From Cellulomonas sp. 73-145 (GTDB lineage: Bacteria > Actinomycetota > Actinomycetes > Actinomycetales > Cellulomonadaceae): a stretch of DNA of 64,000 nt. How positions within the stretch are numbered: position 1 is the stretch's first letter; every line of letters begins with the position of its first letter. The position numbers were made by a program, and so were the translations under genes. This document shows, in pieces, positions 8,059 to 16,684 of this stretch. The stretch spans positions 492,062 through 556,061 of the forward strand of contig MKTI01000013.1 in assembly GCA_001898185.1 (NCBI GenBank), given 5' to 3'. The notes under the pieces were generated by a model. That model did not search any database and was not told where the DNA came from. It saw nothing but the letters and a program-made list of their open reading frames with translations.

Positions 8059-9354
8059 CTAGAACTCGCCGACCCACTTGGCCTGGGCGTTCTTCAGCGC
8101 GTCGTCCACGGACTGCTTGCCGTCGAGCGTGCTCTGCAGCTGCTCGCCGAAGTCACGCATCAGCTGCTCGGAGACCGGCAGACCCACGAACTCGTTCGCC
8201 GGGGTGCCCTGCTTGTAGATCTCGAAGGCGGACTTGAACAGCGGGTCGCTGTTGGAGAAGTCCGGCGTCGAGCCGGTGTTCCCCGGGAAGGCGTTGGCCA
8301 GGGTGGACATCTTGGAGTTGACGTCCTTGCTCAGCAGGTACGAGACCAGCTTGAACGCCTCGGCCTTGTGCTTGCTGTTCTGCGCGATGCCGATGCCCCA
8401 CGAGGCGTACGGGATGCCGCGCTTGCCCGAGTACCCGTCAGCAGCCGGGATGGCCGAGATGCTGAACTTGAGGTTCGGGTTCTCCTTGCGGATCAGGTTG
8501 ATGTGCGCGAGCGAGTCGATCATCATCCCGACGCGGCCGTTGGTGAACTGCTCGACCTTGTCCTGCTCCTTCATGGTGAAGGATCCGGGGGCGATGACCT
8601 TGGCGTCCCACAGGTCCTTGACGAACTGCGTCCCGGCCTTCACGTCGGAGTTGGTCAGGTCGGGCTTGCCGTCCTTGAGCATCGAGCCGCCGGACGCCCA
8701 GACCCACGACATGACGTCGTTCTGCACGCCGTTGGGCGCGTCGAGCGACAGCGGGAGCACCCACCCGGAGGCGGCACCGCCGGCCGTGATCTTCTTGGCC
8801 GCGTCCATGAACTGCGTGCGGGTCGACGGAGGTGCGGTGACCCCCGCCTTGCTCAGCAGGTCGTCGTTGGTGAACAGCGGGTAGACGAAGTTGAGCACCG
8901 GGATCATGTAGGTCGAGTCGTCGAGCTTGACCTGGCTGACCAGCTGGCTCTCGTCGTAGCCGTTCTGCTTCATCAGCGCCGACAGGTCCGCGATGGCGCC
9001 CTGCTTCTTGAAGTCGCTCACCCAGGCACCGTCGAGGCCGACGACGTCCGACATGGTGCCCGATGCGGCCCCGGCGACCACCTGCTCCTTGGTCGAGGCG
9101 TACGGACCGCTGAGCAGCTTCACCTCGATGTTCGGGTTCTGCTTGGTGAAGTCGTCCATGAGGCCCTTGAGCGCGCCCGCGGGCAGCTCCGGCTCCCACC
9201 ACTGGGCGAACTCGAGCGTGACCTTCCCGCCGCTGTCGCCGCTGGACGCCGACGTGCTGGACGACGAGCCGCTGCTGCAGCCGGCCGTCACCGCGAGCGC
9301 CGCTACGCCGAGGACCGCCACAGCGGCCCGAACTGCATGAGCACCGTTGCTCAT
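8059..9354 (-). CDS. Extracellular sugar-binding lipoprotein (ABC importer, family 1)
   Basis: The 431-residue solute-binding protein of the MalE-like extracellular family 1 is anchored to the membrane by lipidation. The lipobox LAVTAGC ends at Cys 26, followed by a Ser/Gly-rich linker (SSGSSSSTSASSGDSGG) and the mature start VTLEFAQWWEPELP. The C-terminal lobe contains GKRGIPYASWGIGIAQNSKH near residue 300. It is the first gene of the minus-strand sugar operon, with ATG at 9354 preceded by AGAGGAG. A strong hairpin follows the gene. Binding specificity cannot be read directly; neighbours suggest a mono- or oligosaccharide that is cleaved after phosphorylation. Confidence 0.93.
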   Translation of the reverse strand: MSNGAHAVRAAVAVLGVAALAVTAGCSSGSSSSTSASSGDSGGKVTLEFAQWWEPELPAGALKGLMDDFTKQNPNIEVKLLSGPYASTKEQVVAGAASGTMSDVVGLDGAWVSDFKKQGAIADLSALMKQNGYDESQLVSQVKLDDSTYMIPVLNFVYPLFTNDDLLSKAGVTAPPSTRTQFMDAAKKITAGGAASGWVLPLSLDAPNGVQNDVMSWVWASGGSMLKDGKPDLTNSDVKAGTQFVKDLWDAKVIAPGSFTMKEQDKVEQFTNGRVGMMIDSLAHINLIRKENPNLKFSISAIPAADGYSGKRGIPYASWGIGIAQNSKHKAEAFKLVSYLLSKDVNSKMSTLANAFPGNTGSTPDFSNSDPLFKSAFEIYKQGTPANEFVGLPVSEQLMRDFGEQLQSTLDGKQSVDDALKNAQAKWVGEF

Positions 9355-9537
9355 CTCGCTCCTCTCTGAGACCTGCGAGATCGTGCGCCTCGATGCGCAC
9401 TTCTGCGTGTTCGTGCAAAGTAACGCAGCCTCGCTTCGGCGCGCAAGGGTTGCTGGACGCTCGTCCCATAACGATCCGGGGTGGGAGCGCGTGCATGCAT
9501 GCGGTGGAGGCGTGCGGTTATGTGCTACTACTTGCGC
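9355..9537. promoter_or_regulatory. Divergent promoter region of the sugar operon and its DeoR regulator
   Basis: This 183-base intergenic region is less GC-rich than its surroundings. It contains repeated TGCGCA/TTGCAC-like words (ATGCGCACTT at about 9394-9403, CGTGCAAAG at about 9412, ACTTGCGCATG at 9530-9540) that could be DeoR operators. A perfect palindrome GCATGCATGC lies at 9493-9502, and a CebR half-like word TGGGAGCGC at 9482-9490. No clean -35/-10 pair stands out. Assignment of individual sites is speculative. Confidence 0.45.
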
Positions 9538-10395
9538 ATGTCCGCTTCAGCATCCGAGGGCGTCGCGACGCGGCGACTGCCTGCCGGCCGCAAGGCCGAG
9601 CTCGCCGCCTACGTGGCGGAGGCCGGTGAGGTGACCGTCGCCCGCCTCGCGGAGCACTTCGACGTCTCGCCGGACACCATCCGCCGGGACCTCGACCAGC
9701 TGGACGCCGACGGCGTGCTGATCCGCACCCACGGCGGCGCCGTCAGCCTCACCGCCAACCCGCGCCCGGACACCGGCCTCGACGTGCGCCTGCGCCTGCG
9801 GGCGGACGCCAAGGAGGTGATCGGCCAGCTCGCCGCCACGCTGGTCGAGGACAACGCCGCCCTCATGGTCAACGGCGGCACCACCACGCTCGCCCTCGCC
9901 CGGCACCTGCGGGACCGCCGCGACCTGACCATCGCCACCAACAGCCTGCGGCTGCCGGCCGAGATCTCCCCACAGTCCATCCGCGACCTGTACGTGTTCG
10001 GCGGCTCCGTGCGGCTGGCCGCCCAGGCGACCGTCGGCCCGGTCGGCATCCCGATGTCGGTGTCCGGCGGCGACCTCGATATCCGCTGCGACCTGGCGTT
10101 CATCGGCGTGGGAGCGGTCTCGGCGGACAGCGGCTACTCCACCAGCAACCTGTCCGAGGCGTCGATGATGGCGGAGATGATGCGCCGGGCGTCCCGCGTG
10201 GCGGTGCTCGCCGACTCCTCGAAGTTCGGCCGCCGCCTGTTCGCCCAGATCGCCGAGCTGGACCGCGCCGACTACCTGATCACCGAGGTGGCCCCGCCGG
10301 AGGCGCTCCAGGACGCGCTCGACCGCTCCGGCGTGCGGGTGCTGCACCCGGGCTCGGTCGACCTGGCGGTCCACGCACCGACGACCGAGGACTGA
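9538..10395 (+). CDS. DeoR/GlpR family transcriptional regulator
   Basis: The 285-residue repressor has an N-terminal winged helix (about residues 15-70: VTVARLAEHFDVSPDTIRRDLDQL, then the DeoR signature THGGAV). Its effector domain is the DeoR C-terminal sugar-phosphate-binding fold (VNGGTTTLALARHL near 110, GVGAVSADSGYSTSNLSEA near 190, ADSSKFGR near 220). Family members sense phosphorylated sugars or polyols. It diverges from the sugar ABC-aldolase-kinase operon across 183 bases, so it very likely represses that operon until a pathway phosphate accumulates. The start is taken as ATG 9538; an ATG at 9520 is possible but adds non-conserved residues. Confidence 0.92.
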   Translation: MSASASEGVATRRLPAGRKAELAAYVAEAGEVTVARLAEHFDVSPDTIRRDLDQLDADGVLIRTHGGAVSLTANPRPDTGLDVRLRLRADAKEVIGQLAATLVEDNAALMVNGGTTTLALARHLRDRRDLTIATNSLRLPAEISPQSIRDLYVFGGSVRLAAQATVGPVGIPMSVSGGDLDIRCDLAFIGVGAVSADSGYSTSNLSEASMMAEMMRRASRVAVLADSSKFGRRLFAQIAELDRADYLITEVAPPEALQDALDRSGVRVLHPGSVDLAVHAPTTED

Positions 10396-10562
10396 CCGCC
10401 GGACCCTCGCATCTCCTCGCCAGGTGCGGGCCGCGCGGCTGGCGCGGCAGTCGGCCCTTCGGCGCCTGCGGCGTTACGGTGCTCGCTGGCACGCCGTCCC
10501 GGCTCTGTCGCTCACCGTGGAGCGCTCGGTGGCTGCCGGCAGCGTGCGAGAAGGGCGTGGCC

Positions 10563-13550
10563 GTGGACGACCCGACGACGGTGCTGGTGGTCACCCCCAG
10601 CCTGGGCGGCCACTACTTCGGCCAGCTGCTGGCCGGTGTCACCCGGCAGGTGAGCCAGGCGGGCGGACGGGTCGTCGTGGTCGAGACGCTGCCCGAGTCC
10701 GCGCCGCGGGACGAGGCCGGCGAGCCGGGCGACTTCTCCATCCCCGTCGCCTGGTCGCACGTGCGCGGCGTCGTCTCCATCACCACCGCGGCCGGCGCGG
10801 AGTACCTGCGGCGGCTGCGCGAGACCGGACGGCCCGTGGTGCTCTCGAGCACCCTGATGCCGGACTTCCAGGCACCCGCGGCGATGCCGGACAACCATGG
10901 CGGGGTCGTGGCCGCCGTGGAGCACCTGGTCGGGCACGGGCACACCCGCATCGGCTTCGTGGGCAACTTCGCCCAGCAGGACATCCGCGACCGGTACGAG
11001 GCGTACCGCCAGGCGCTGGCCGCCAACGGCCTGGAGCTCGACCCCGCCCTCGTCCTGCGCGCCCCGAACAACGGGGAGACGGGCGGGGACGAGGCCGCCC
11101 GTCTGCTGCTCGCCGCCGACGCCCGTCCCACCGCGCTGATGGTCGCCACCGACCGCAACGCCCTCGGCCTGATGCGCCGGCTGACCGCCGCCGGGATGGT
11201 GCTGCCGGACGAGCTGGCGATCATCGGCTTCGACAACATCGAGGCGGGCGCCTTCGCCGTCCCCGCCCTGTCCACCGTCGACCAGCGCTTCGACGAGGTC
11301 GGGGCGCTGGCCGCCACGCTGGTGCTCGCGGCGATCGGTGGTGAGCAGGTGCCGAGCGCGGTCTTCACGCCGCCGGTGGGTGCCCTGACCCTACGGACGT
11401 CCTGCGGCTGCTCCGCGGAGCCGCGGCCACGTGGTGCAGCGCCGGCCGAGCATTCCGCGGGCCCGGCTCCGCGCGTCCGGCTCGAGCGCGCCCTCACCGC
11501 CGTGCTGCTGGGCGACGAGAGCCGCATCGCGCCCGTCCGGACGGCGGTCCGGGCCGCGGTGGGTGCCGTCGAGCGGATGCTGACGTCCGCGGGGCCGGCC
11601 ACCGAGGCGGAGGTGGACGTGCTCGTCCTCCTGGTGCGCAGCCTGACGTCCCGGCCGGACGCACTGCGGCGGGTGATCGAGGCGGTGTCGCGGTACGCGT
11701 CGGAGGTCGTCGTCTCCCCCGTGCAGGTCTCCGCCTGGGGCACGGTCGCCACCGCGCTGTGGCGGCTGCAGGCCAGCGCCCTGCTGCGTCAGGTCGAGGA
11801 GACCGAGGAGGCGATGGCCGAGCAGTACGTCGTCGACGCCGCCCTCCTCGACACCACCCAGACCGACCCCCGCACGCTCGGCTGGCTCGCCGGCACCCAC
11901 GTCCGGGCGGCCGTCCTGGCGCTGCGCGTCGAGGAGCGGTCCGACCAGCTCCTCGACGTGGTCGGCGCGTACGACGTCGGCGACACCCTGGCGCACCACG
12001 TCGGTACGCGCACCGCCGTCGAGTCGTTCCCCCCGACCGAGCTGCTGGACCTGCTGCACGACGACCGCGAGATCTGCGTCGTCGTACCGGTGCGCACCAG
12101 CACCCACGACTGGGGGCTGCTCGCCCTGGTCGGTGCCGTGGACTCGGCGTCCACGCGCGAGACGTACCAGCACTGGGCCGGGCTGCTGTGCACGGCCCTC
12201 GAGTCCCGCCGGCTGCAGGAGGAGGTCCGCCGCAGCTCGCTCCACGACGCGCTGTCCGGCCTGCCCAACCGGCGCCTGTTCCTGGAGCGGCTCACCGCGG
12301 CGATCGACCGCCGCGAGCGCACGGGGACCCCGTTCGCGGTGCTGTTCCTCGACCTCGACGGCTTCAAGCTGATCAACGACGCCCTGGGGCACCGGGCGGG
12401 CGACCGGGTGCTCGCGGCCGTGGGCGACCGGATCCGCCGCGAGCTGCGCTCGGTGGACACCGGGGCGCGGTTCGGCGGCGACGAGTTCGCGGTGCTGCTG
12501 CACGACACCGGCCCCGAGGGGGCTCTCCGCGTGGCGCAGCGGGTGCAGGCGGTGCTGGCCGAGAAGCTGGACCTGGACGGGGCCGACGTCGCCGTGCAGG
12601 CGAGCATCGGCGTCGCCACCGGCAGCGTCGGCCAGGAGTCGGCCGAGGACGTGCTGCGCGACGCAGACGCCGCGATGTACCGCGCCAAGTCGCGGGAACC
12701 GGGCGCGGTGGCCTTCTTCGACGACGCGATGCGCGCGCACGTCGTCCGGCACCAGCACCTGCACGCCGAGGTCCGCAGGGCGCTCGCCGAGCACCAGTTC
12801 GAGGTGTTCTACCAGCCGATCGTCAACCTGACGTCCCACCGCACGGACCGGTTCGAGGCCCTGGTCCGGTGGCACCACCCCGAACGCGGCGTGGTGCTTC
12901 CCGACGAGTTCCTGCCGGTGATGGAGGAGACGGGGCTGATCGTCCAGCTGGGCCACTGGGTGCTGGCCGAGGTGTGCCGGCAGCTGGCCGAGTGGGGTCC
13001 CGACGTGGTGAACGTGGCGGTCAACCTGTCCGACCGGCAGTTCTGGCACCGCGGGCTGCTGCCCCGTGTGCTGGACGCGCTGTCCCGCAACGGCCTGACC
13101 CCGGACCGGCTCACCCTCGAGGTGACCGAGGGGGTGCTGATGCGCCGCCCCGAGGTCGCCCTGCACCTGATGCAGGAGCTGCACGACGCGGGCCTGCGCC
13201 TGCACATCGACGACTTCGGCACCGGCTACTCCTCGCTGGAGACCCTGCACCGCTTCCCCGTCGACGCGTTCAAGATCGACCGGTCGTTCATCCGCGGGCT
13301 GGCCTCCGGGGACCGCAGCACCGAGCTGATCACCGCGCTCGTGGACCTCGGCCGCTCGCTGGGGGTGGCCGTGGTGGCCGAGGGCGTCGAGACGGACGAC
13401 CAGCTCGAGTTCCTGCAGCGGATCGGCTGCGTCACCGGTCAGGGGTACCTGTTCATGCCGGCCGTCACCGGCGAGCAGGCCGGTGCCCTCCTCGGCCGGG
13501 ACCTCGCCGAGCAGCCGCACGCCCACCAGCCGTACGCCGACCAGCCGTAG
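10563..13550 (+). CDS. LacI-type sensor domain fused to GGDEF and EAL (c-di-GMP enzyme)
   Basis: The protein of about 995 residues has no signal peptide. Residues 1-280 form a LacI/PBP1-like ligand-binding domain (VLVVTPSLGGHYFGQLLAGV, HTRIGFVGNFAQQDIRDRYE, ALMVATDRNALG, FDNIEAGAFAVPALSTVDQ) without the usual helix-turn-helix. Residues 300-560 are a helical/GAF-like linker with a coiled-coil stretch near 415. A GGDEF domain follows, with its active site GGDEF near 637 and an RSVD inhibitory-site motif five residues before it. An EAL domain starts with EALVRW near 764, and HIDDFGTGYSS, FKIDRSF and AEGVET are intact. Both synthase and phosphodiesterase look active. GTG 10563 is chosen for its spacing to AGAAGG; an earlier GTG lies at 10557. 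It follows the DeoR gene by 167 bases. It probably couples a sugar-like ligand to c-di-GMP level. Confidence 0.88.
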   Translation: MDDPTTVLVVTPSLGGHYFGQLLAGVTRQVSQAGGRVVVVETLPESAPRDEAGEPGDFSIPVAWSHVRGVVSITTAAGAEYLRRLRETGRPVVLSSTLMPDFQAPAAMPDNHGGVVAAVEHLVGHGHTRIGFVGNFAQQDIRDRYEAYRQALAANGLELDPALVLRAPNNGETGGDEAARLLLAADARPTALMVATDRNALGLMRRLTAAGMVLPDELAIIGFDNIEAGAFAVPALSTVDQRFDEVGALAATLVLAAIGGEQVPSAVFTPPVGALTLRTSCGCSAEPRPRGAAPAEHSAGPAPRVRLERALTAVLLGDESRIAPVRTAVRAAVGAVERMLTSAGPATEAEVDVLVLLVRSLTSRPDALRRVIEAVSRYASEVVVSPVQVSAWGTVATALWRLQASALLRQVEETEEAMAEQYVVDAALLDTTQTDPRTLGWLAGTHVRAAVLALRVEERSDQLLDVVGAYDVGDTLAHHVGTRTAVESFPPTELLDLLHDDREICVVVPVRTSTHDWGLLALVGAVDSASTRETYQHWAGLLCTALESRRLQEEVRRSSLHDALSGLPNRRLFLERLTAAIDRRERTGTPFAVLFLDLDGFKLINDALGHRAGDRVLAAVGDRIRRELRSVDTGARFGGDEFAVLLHDTGPEGALRVAQRVQAVLAEKLDLDGADVAVQASIGVATGSVGQESAEDVLRDADAAMYRAKSREPGAVAFFDDAMRAHVVRHQHLHAEVRRALAEHQFEVFYQPIVNLTSHRTDRFEALVRWHHPERGVVLPDEFLPVMEETGLIVQLGHWVLAEVCRQLAEWGPDVVNVAVNLSDRQFWHRGLLPRVLDALSRNGLTPDRLTLEVTEGVLMRRPEVALHLMQELHDAGLRLHIDDFGTGYSSLETLHRFPVDAFKIDRSFIRGLASGDRSTELITALVDLGRSLGVAVVAEGVETDDQLEFLQRIGCVTGQGYLFMPAVTGEQAGALLGRDLAEQPHAHQPYADQP

Positions 13551-13565
13551 CCCTGTGCTGCCCCG

Positions 13566-13856
13566 TCAGCGCAGCGGGTACCAGCGGGCCCCGTACCGGC
13601 GGGTGGTCCGGCTCGACTCCACGACCACCAGCTCGTCGATCCGGCGCACCACGGCGCGTCCGACGTCGGACGCCTCCTGGTCGTCCGGCGCCTCGAACCG
13701 CACCACCACCAGCGCCTGACCCCGGCGGATCTCGACGGTCCCGGCCTCGACCGCCGTCAGCGCGCGCGCCGTGTCGACCGCCGTCGGCAGCACGTCCGCG
13801 GGGTCGACCCCGCGGTGCAGCGCGCCCAGCGCCATGGTCACGCGGTACGACGGCAT
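13566..13856 (-). CDS. Small conserved hypothetical protein (96 aa)
   Basis: The 96-residue protein has a regular alpha/beta character (MPSYRVTMALGALHRGVDPA, then VLPTAVDTARALTAVEAGTV, then QALVVVRFEA) and no membrane segment. Residues near the middle (VEIRRGQALVVVRF) look like two beta strands, followed by a helix (ASDVGRAVVRRIDELVVVES). I do not recognise a family. It converges with the large GGDEF-EAL gene (15 bases apart) and diverges from the HEAT-like gene. ATG 13856 is preferred over a longer Arg/Pro-rich reading because the regular structure begins there. Coding is supported by start placement and composition only. Confidence 0.6.
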   Translation of the reverse strand: MPSYRVTMALGALHRGVDPADVLPTAVDTARALTAVEAGTVEIRRGQALVVVRFEAPDDQEASDVGRAVVRRIDELVVVESSRTTRRYGARWYPLR

Positions 13857-14002
13857 CGCCGCGCAGCCTACGGCGCGGCAGGAACGACCTCGGAACGGGC
13901 CCCGGGACGGCCCGCCGATCGGCAGGATGGGCACGCCCGCACCGCGCCGGGTCCGTCGGGACGGCGCCATCGCCCCGGGCCCGCCGATCGCCGAGGAGGG
14001 CC

Positions 14003-14725
14003 GTGCCCACGCCCGTCCGCGCCGCCCATGCCGCCGAGCTGCGCGACCTGGGCTCCGCCGCCGTGCGCGAGTACCTGAGCAGCCGTTCCGGGCTGCCGGG
14101 TCCCCGCGCCAACCTCGAGCTGATGCAGGCGTTCGCCGACGTGGCGGCGCCCGCGCTGATCCACGAGCTCAGCCGGGACGACGACGTGTACCTGCGCTGC
14201 TGCGGCACCGTCGGCCTGGGCCGGCTGTACCTGGAGGGCGACGACGACGAGCGCGCCGGGTTGCGCGGCCGGCTGACCCGGCTGGCCCGCGACGAGTCGT
14301 GGCGCGCGCGGGAGGCGACCGCCATGGCGGCGCAGCGGATCGGTGACGGCGACCCGGCCGCCGTCCGGACGATCGCCGGTGCCTGGGCGTCCGACCCGGA
14401 CCCGCTCGTGGCACGCGCCGGCATCGCCGCTCTGTGCGAGCCGCGACTGCTGCGCGACCCGCTCACCGCCACGGCTGCGCTGGCGGCCTGCGCGGCCGCG
14501 ACCGGCACGCTGCGGACCGTGCCACCCCAGGGCCGGCGCACGGAACCCGTTCGCGTGCTGCGGCAGGCGCTCGGCTACTGCTGGAGCGTCGCCGTGGTCG
14601 GCGATCCCGCCGCCGGGCTGCCGGCCTTCGAGGAGCTGCGCCGACGCGCGGCAGACGACGCCGACCTGACGTGGGTCGTCACGTCCAACCTCGGCAAGCA
14701 CCGGCTCCGACGCCTGCTCGACTGA
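14003..14725 (+). CDS. HEAT-repeat-like protein (GTG start)
   Basis: The 240-residue protein is built of helical repeats: APALIHELSRDDDVYLRCCG, DDERAGLRGRLTRLARDESW, REATAMAAQRIGDGDPAAVR and ASDPDPLVARAGIAALCEPR. They resemble HEAT/armadillo or PBS-lyase repeats used for protein binding. There is no signal peptide or catalytic signature. The GTG start at 14003 follows GAGGAGGG closely (short spacing), so a nearby alternative start is possible. The last residues (WVVTSNLGKHRLRRLLD) recall DNA-alkylation-repair-type scaffolds without the enzyme pocket. Partner and function are unknown; neighbours do not form an operon with it. Confidence 0.7.
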   Translation: MPTPVRAAHAAELRDLGSAAVREYLSSRSGLPGPRANLELMQAFADVAAPALIHELSRDDDVYLRCCGTVGLGRLYLEGDDDERAGLRGRLTRLARDESWRAREATAMAAQRIGDGDPAAVRTIAGAWASDPDPLVARAGIAALCEPRLLRDPLTATAALAACAAATGTLRTVPPQGRRTEPVRVLRQALGYCWSVAVVGDPAAGLPAFEELRRRAADDADLTWVVTSNLGKHRLRRLLD

Positions 14726-14792
14726 CGGGCTGACGCCGCACGGCCCAACGGCTGTGCCTCAGCCGGTCAGCCCCTGCGGGCGGGCTCTGCGG

Positions 14793-15395
14793 TCAGGCTC
14801 TGCGGTCCACCGTCGTCCCGCCGCCCGGCGGCACACGGCGTTCCTCCCTGCTGACCAGCTCGGGCGGAAGCAGCGCCGCCACCACCGCGACGGCGCCGAC
14901 CACCAGGGCGGACGCACCGCTGCCGATGCCGCTGACCTGCGACAACGCGTAGCCGAGGGCCAGCGTCACCGCCACGGCGCCGACCGAGATCGCCGTCACG
15001 CGGGTGCGCCGACCCTCCGGCAGGCGACGCCGCACGGTCACCAGCACCAGCACCAGCCACCCGATGCCGGCGACGCCCGCCGCCACCATGAACCCCGCCA
15101 GCACGGCGACCAACCCTGCCCAGTCGCTGCTCGACGCGACGCCGGCCAGCAGGGCGGCCAGGCCGCCGAGCGCCACGGCGACGAGCCCGACCACCAGCAG
15201 CCCGACCACCCAGAAGCCCACCACCGACCGCGGCCGGGCGGCCGGCGGCGCACTGCTCCCGGTCGCGACGACGGTCGGCGCCTGAGCGGCATCGGCGCCT
15301 ACGGGTGCCGGCAGCGCCGACGCGGAGGGGCTCACAGGGGCGGCAGCATCGTCGGGCACGGCCCCGCCTGCGGGCGTCTGCTCGTCGGAGGTCAT
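14793..15395 (-). CDS. Hypothetical membrane protein, four helices
   Basis: The 200-residue protein starts with about 55 disordered, Ala/Pro/Ser-rich residues. Four hydrophobic segments follow, roughly 58-85, 92-120, 132-152 and 158-175, and then a charged tail (SREERRVPPGGGTTVDRRA). Nothing in the loops suggests an enzyme. It stands alone on the minus strand between the HEAT-like gene and the OsmC gene. ATG 15395 is preceded by CCGGCGCATGAC-like sequence with no strong SD. Function is unknown. Confidence 0.68.
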   Translation of the reverse strand: MTSDEQTPAGGAVPDDAAAPVSPSASALPAPVGADAAQAPTVVATGSSAPPAARPRSVVGFWVVGLLVVGLVAVALGGLAALLAGVASSSDWAGLVAVLAGFMVAAGVAGIGWLVLVLVTVRRRLPEGRRTRVTAISVGAVAVTLALGYALSQVSGIGSGASALVVGAVAVVAALLPPELVSREERRVPPGGGTTVDRRA

Positions 15396-15454
15396 GCGCC
15401 GGACCTTAGCCCCGGCTCGCGCACCGGCGATGCCGCCGTGCGAGTATCGAGCGC

Positions 15455-15931
15455 ATGACTGCCGAGCCGACTGCCGCGCCCTCGTCCCAGTTCCCCGTCC
15501 CGCCGCTGCCCAACGCCGACGACACGGCCCTGTGGGTGGAGCGCACGGGCCACCGTCGCTACACCGGCCGCAGCTCGCGCGGCGCGGAGGTGCTGATCGG
15601 CTCGGTCGGTGACGAGGGCTGCTTCAGCCCGGGCGAGCTGCTGAAGATCGCGCTCGCCGGCTGCGCCGGGCTGTCGATCGACAACGGGGTGTCCCGCCGG
15701 CTCGGCGAGGACGTGCCGGTGACGATCACGGTCGGTGGCCTGGGCGACGAGGCGGAGGACCGCTACCCCGCCCTGGCGGACGACGTGCGGATCGACCTGT
15801 CGGGCCTGGACGAGGCCACGCGCGAGCGGCTGCTCGTGGTGATGCGCCGCGCGATCGACGAGCACTGCACGGTGGGCCGCACGCTGAAGGCGAGTGCTCA
15901 GGTGACCACCACCATCAACGGGGCCGGCTGA
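15455..15931 (+). CDS. OsmC/Ohr family protein (peroxide detoxification type)
   Basis: The 158-residue OsmC-fold protein is cytoplasmic and normally a dimer that reduces organic hydroperoxides with two active cysteines. Both are present: LAGCAGLS near residue 69 and EHCTVGRTL near 137. The N terminus is extended by about 25 low-complexity residues. The start ATG at 15455 fits. Its TGA overlaps the ATG of the next gene (ATGA at 15928-15931 region), so the two are co-translated. Whether it acts on peroxides or belongs to the less specific OsmC branch is not decided by sequence. Confidence 0.85.
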   Translation: MTAEPTAAPSSQFPVPPLPNADDTALWVERTGHRRYTGRSSRGAEVLIGSVGDEGCFSPGELLKIALAGCAGLSIDNGVSRRLGEDVPVTITVGGLGDEAEDRYPALADDVRIDLSGLDEATRERLLVVMRRAIDEHCTVGRTLKASAQVTTTINGAG

Positions 15932-16635
15932 TGGTGGCCCCCGTCGAGAAGCTGCTCGACAAGGCCGTCGCCATCCCGTCGGCCACCATCCACGCGCACG
16001 TGCAGAAGGTGCGCTCGCGCAACCCGCACGCGACGCCCGAGCAGGTGGTTCGGCTGCTGGAGAAGGAGTACCTGGCCGTCGTGCAGGTCGCGGGAGGGGC
16101 CGTGGGCGCCGTCGCCGCGGCACCCGCGGTGGGCACCGGCACGGCGTTCGCGCTGACGGTGAGCGACGTGGCGACGTTCTTCGGCGCCTCGGCGGCGTTC
16201 GCCCTGGCCGTCGCCTCGGTGCACGGCATCGACGTCGCGGACACCGACCGGCGCAAGGCCCTGCTGCTCGCGTCGATCCTCGGCGAGTCCGGGGCAGCGG
16301 CCGTGCAGGACGCCGCCGGCATCGGCTCGGTGCGGGTGGCCCGGTCGCTGCTGACCCGGATGCCGCTCGCGACGGTGCGGAAGGTGAACTCGACGCTGAC
16401 GCGGCGGATGATCCGGCGGCAGGTCGCCAAGCAGGGCGGGCTGGCGCTGGGTCGGCTCGCCCCGTTCGGCATCGGCCTGGCGATCGGCGTGGCCGGTGGG
16501 CGGGCGCTGGCGCACACCGTGATCGACGGGTCGCGCATCGCGTTCGGCCCCGCGCCGGCGGTGTTCCCGGAGATGCTGGTGATCGCCCCGACGGCGCCGC
16601 AGATCCCGACGGCACCGCATATCGAGCGTCGCTGA
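15931..16635 (+). CDS. Hypothetical membrane-associated protein, EcsC-like
   Basis: The 234-residue protein has an N-terminal helical part (VEKLLDKAVAIPSATIHAHV) and hydrophobic stretches GGAVGAVAAAPAVGTGTAFAL near residue 55 and LAPFGIGLAIGVAGGRALAH near 180. A regular helical region lies between them. The Gly/Ala-rich membrane hairpin and surrounding pattern recall EcsC-family proteins, a weak resemblance. It is translationally coupled to the OsmC gene upstream. The C-terminal GPAPAVFPEMLVIAPTAPQ is not recognised. No enzymatic motif is seen. Confidence 0.7.
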   Translation: MVAPVEKLLDKAVAIPSATIHAHVQKVRSRNPHATPEQVVRLLEKEYLAVVQVAGGAVGAVAAAPAVGTGTAFALTVSDVATFFGASAAFALAVASVHGIDVADTDRRKALLLASILGESGAAAVQDAAGIGSVRVARSLLTRMPLATVRKVNSTLTRRMIRRQVAKQGGLALGRLAPFGIGLAIGVAGGRALAHTVIDGSRIAFGPAPAVFPEMLVIAPTAPQIPTAPHIERR

Positions 16636-16684
16636 GCGGTCGGGGTGCGCGGCCCTCACGACCGCACGTACCGCCGGCCCCGGC

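Noticed and set aside
2048-9354. Sulfoquinovose (sulfo-EMP) pathway
   Set aside because: Aldolase, kinase and isomerase would fit in outline, but there is no sulfoquinovosidase, sulfolactaldehyde reductase/dehydrogenase or sulfonate exporter in the operon.
10479-10562. ATG/TTG upstream start for the sensor/GGDEF/EAL protein
   Set aside because: The extra residues (SRLCRSPWSARWLPAACEKG) are not part of the LacI fold and have no SD; GTG 10563 with AGAAGG is preferred.
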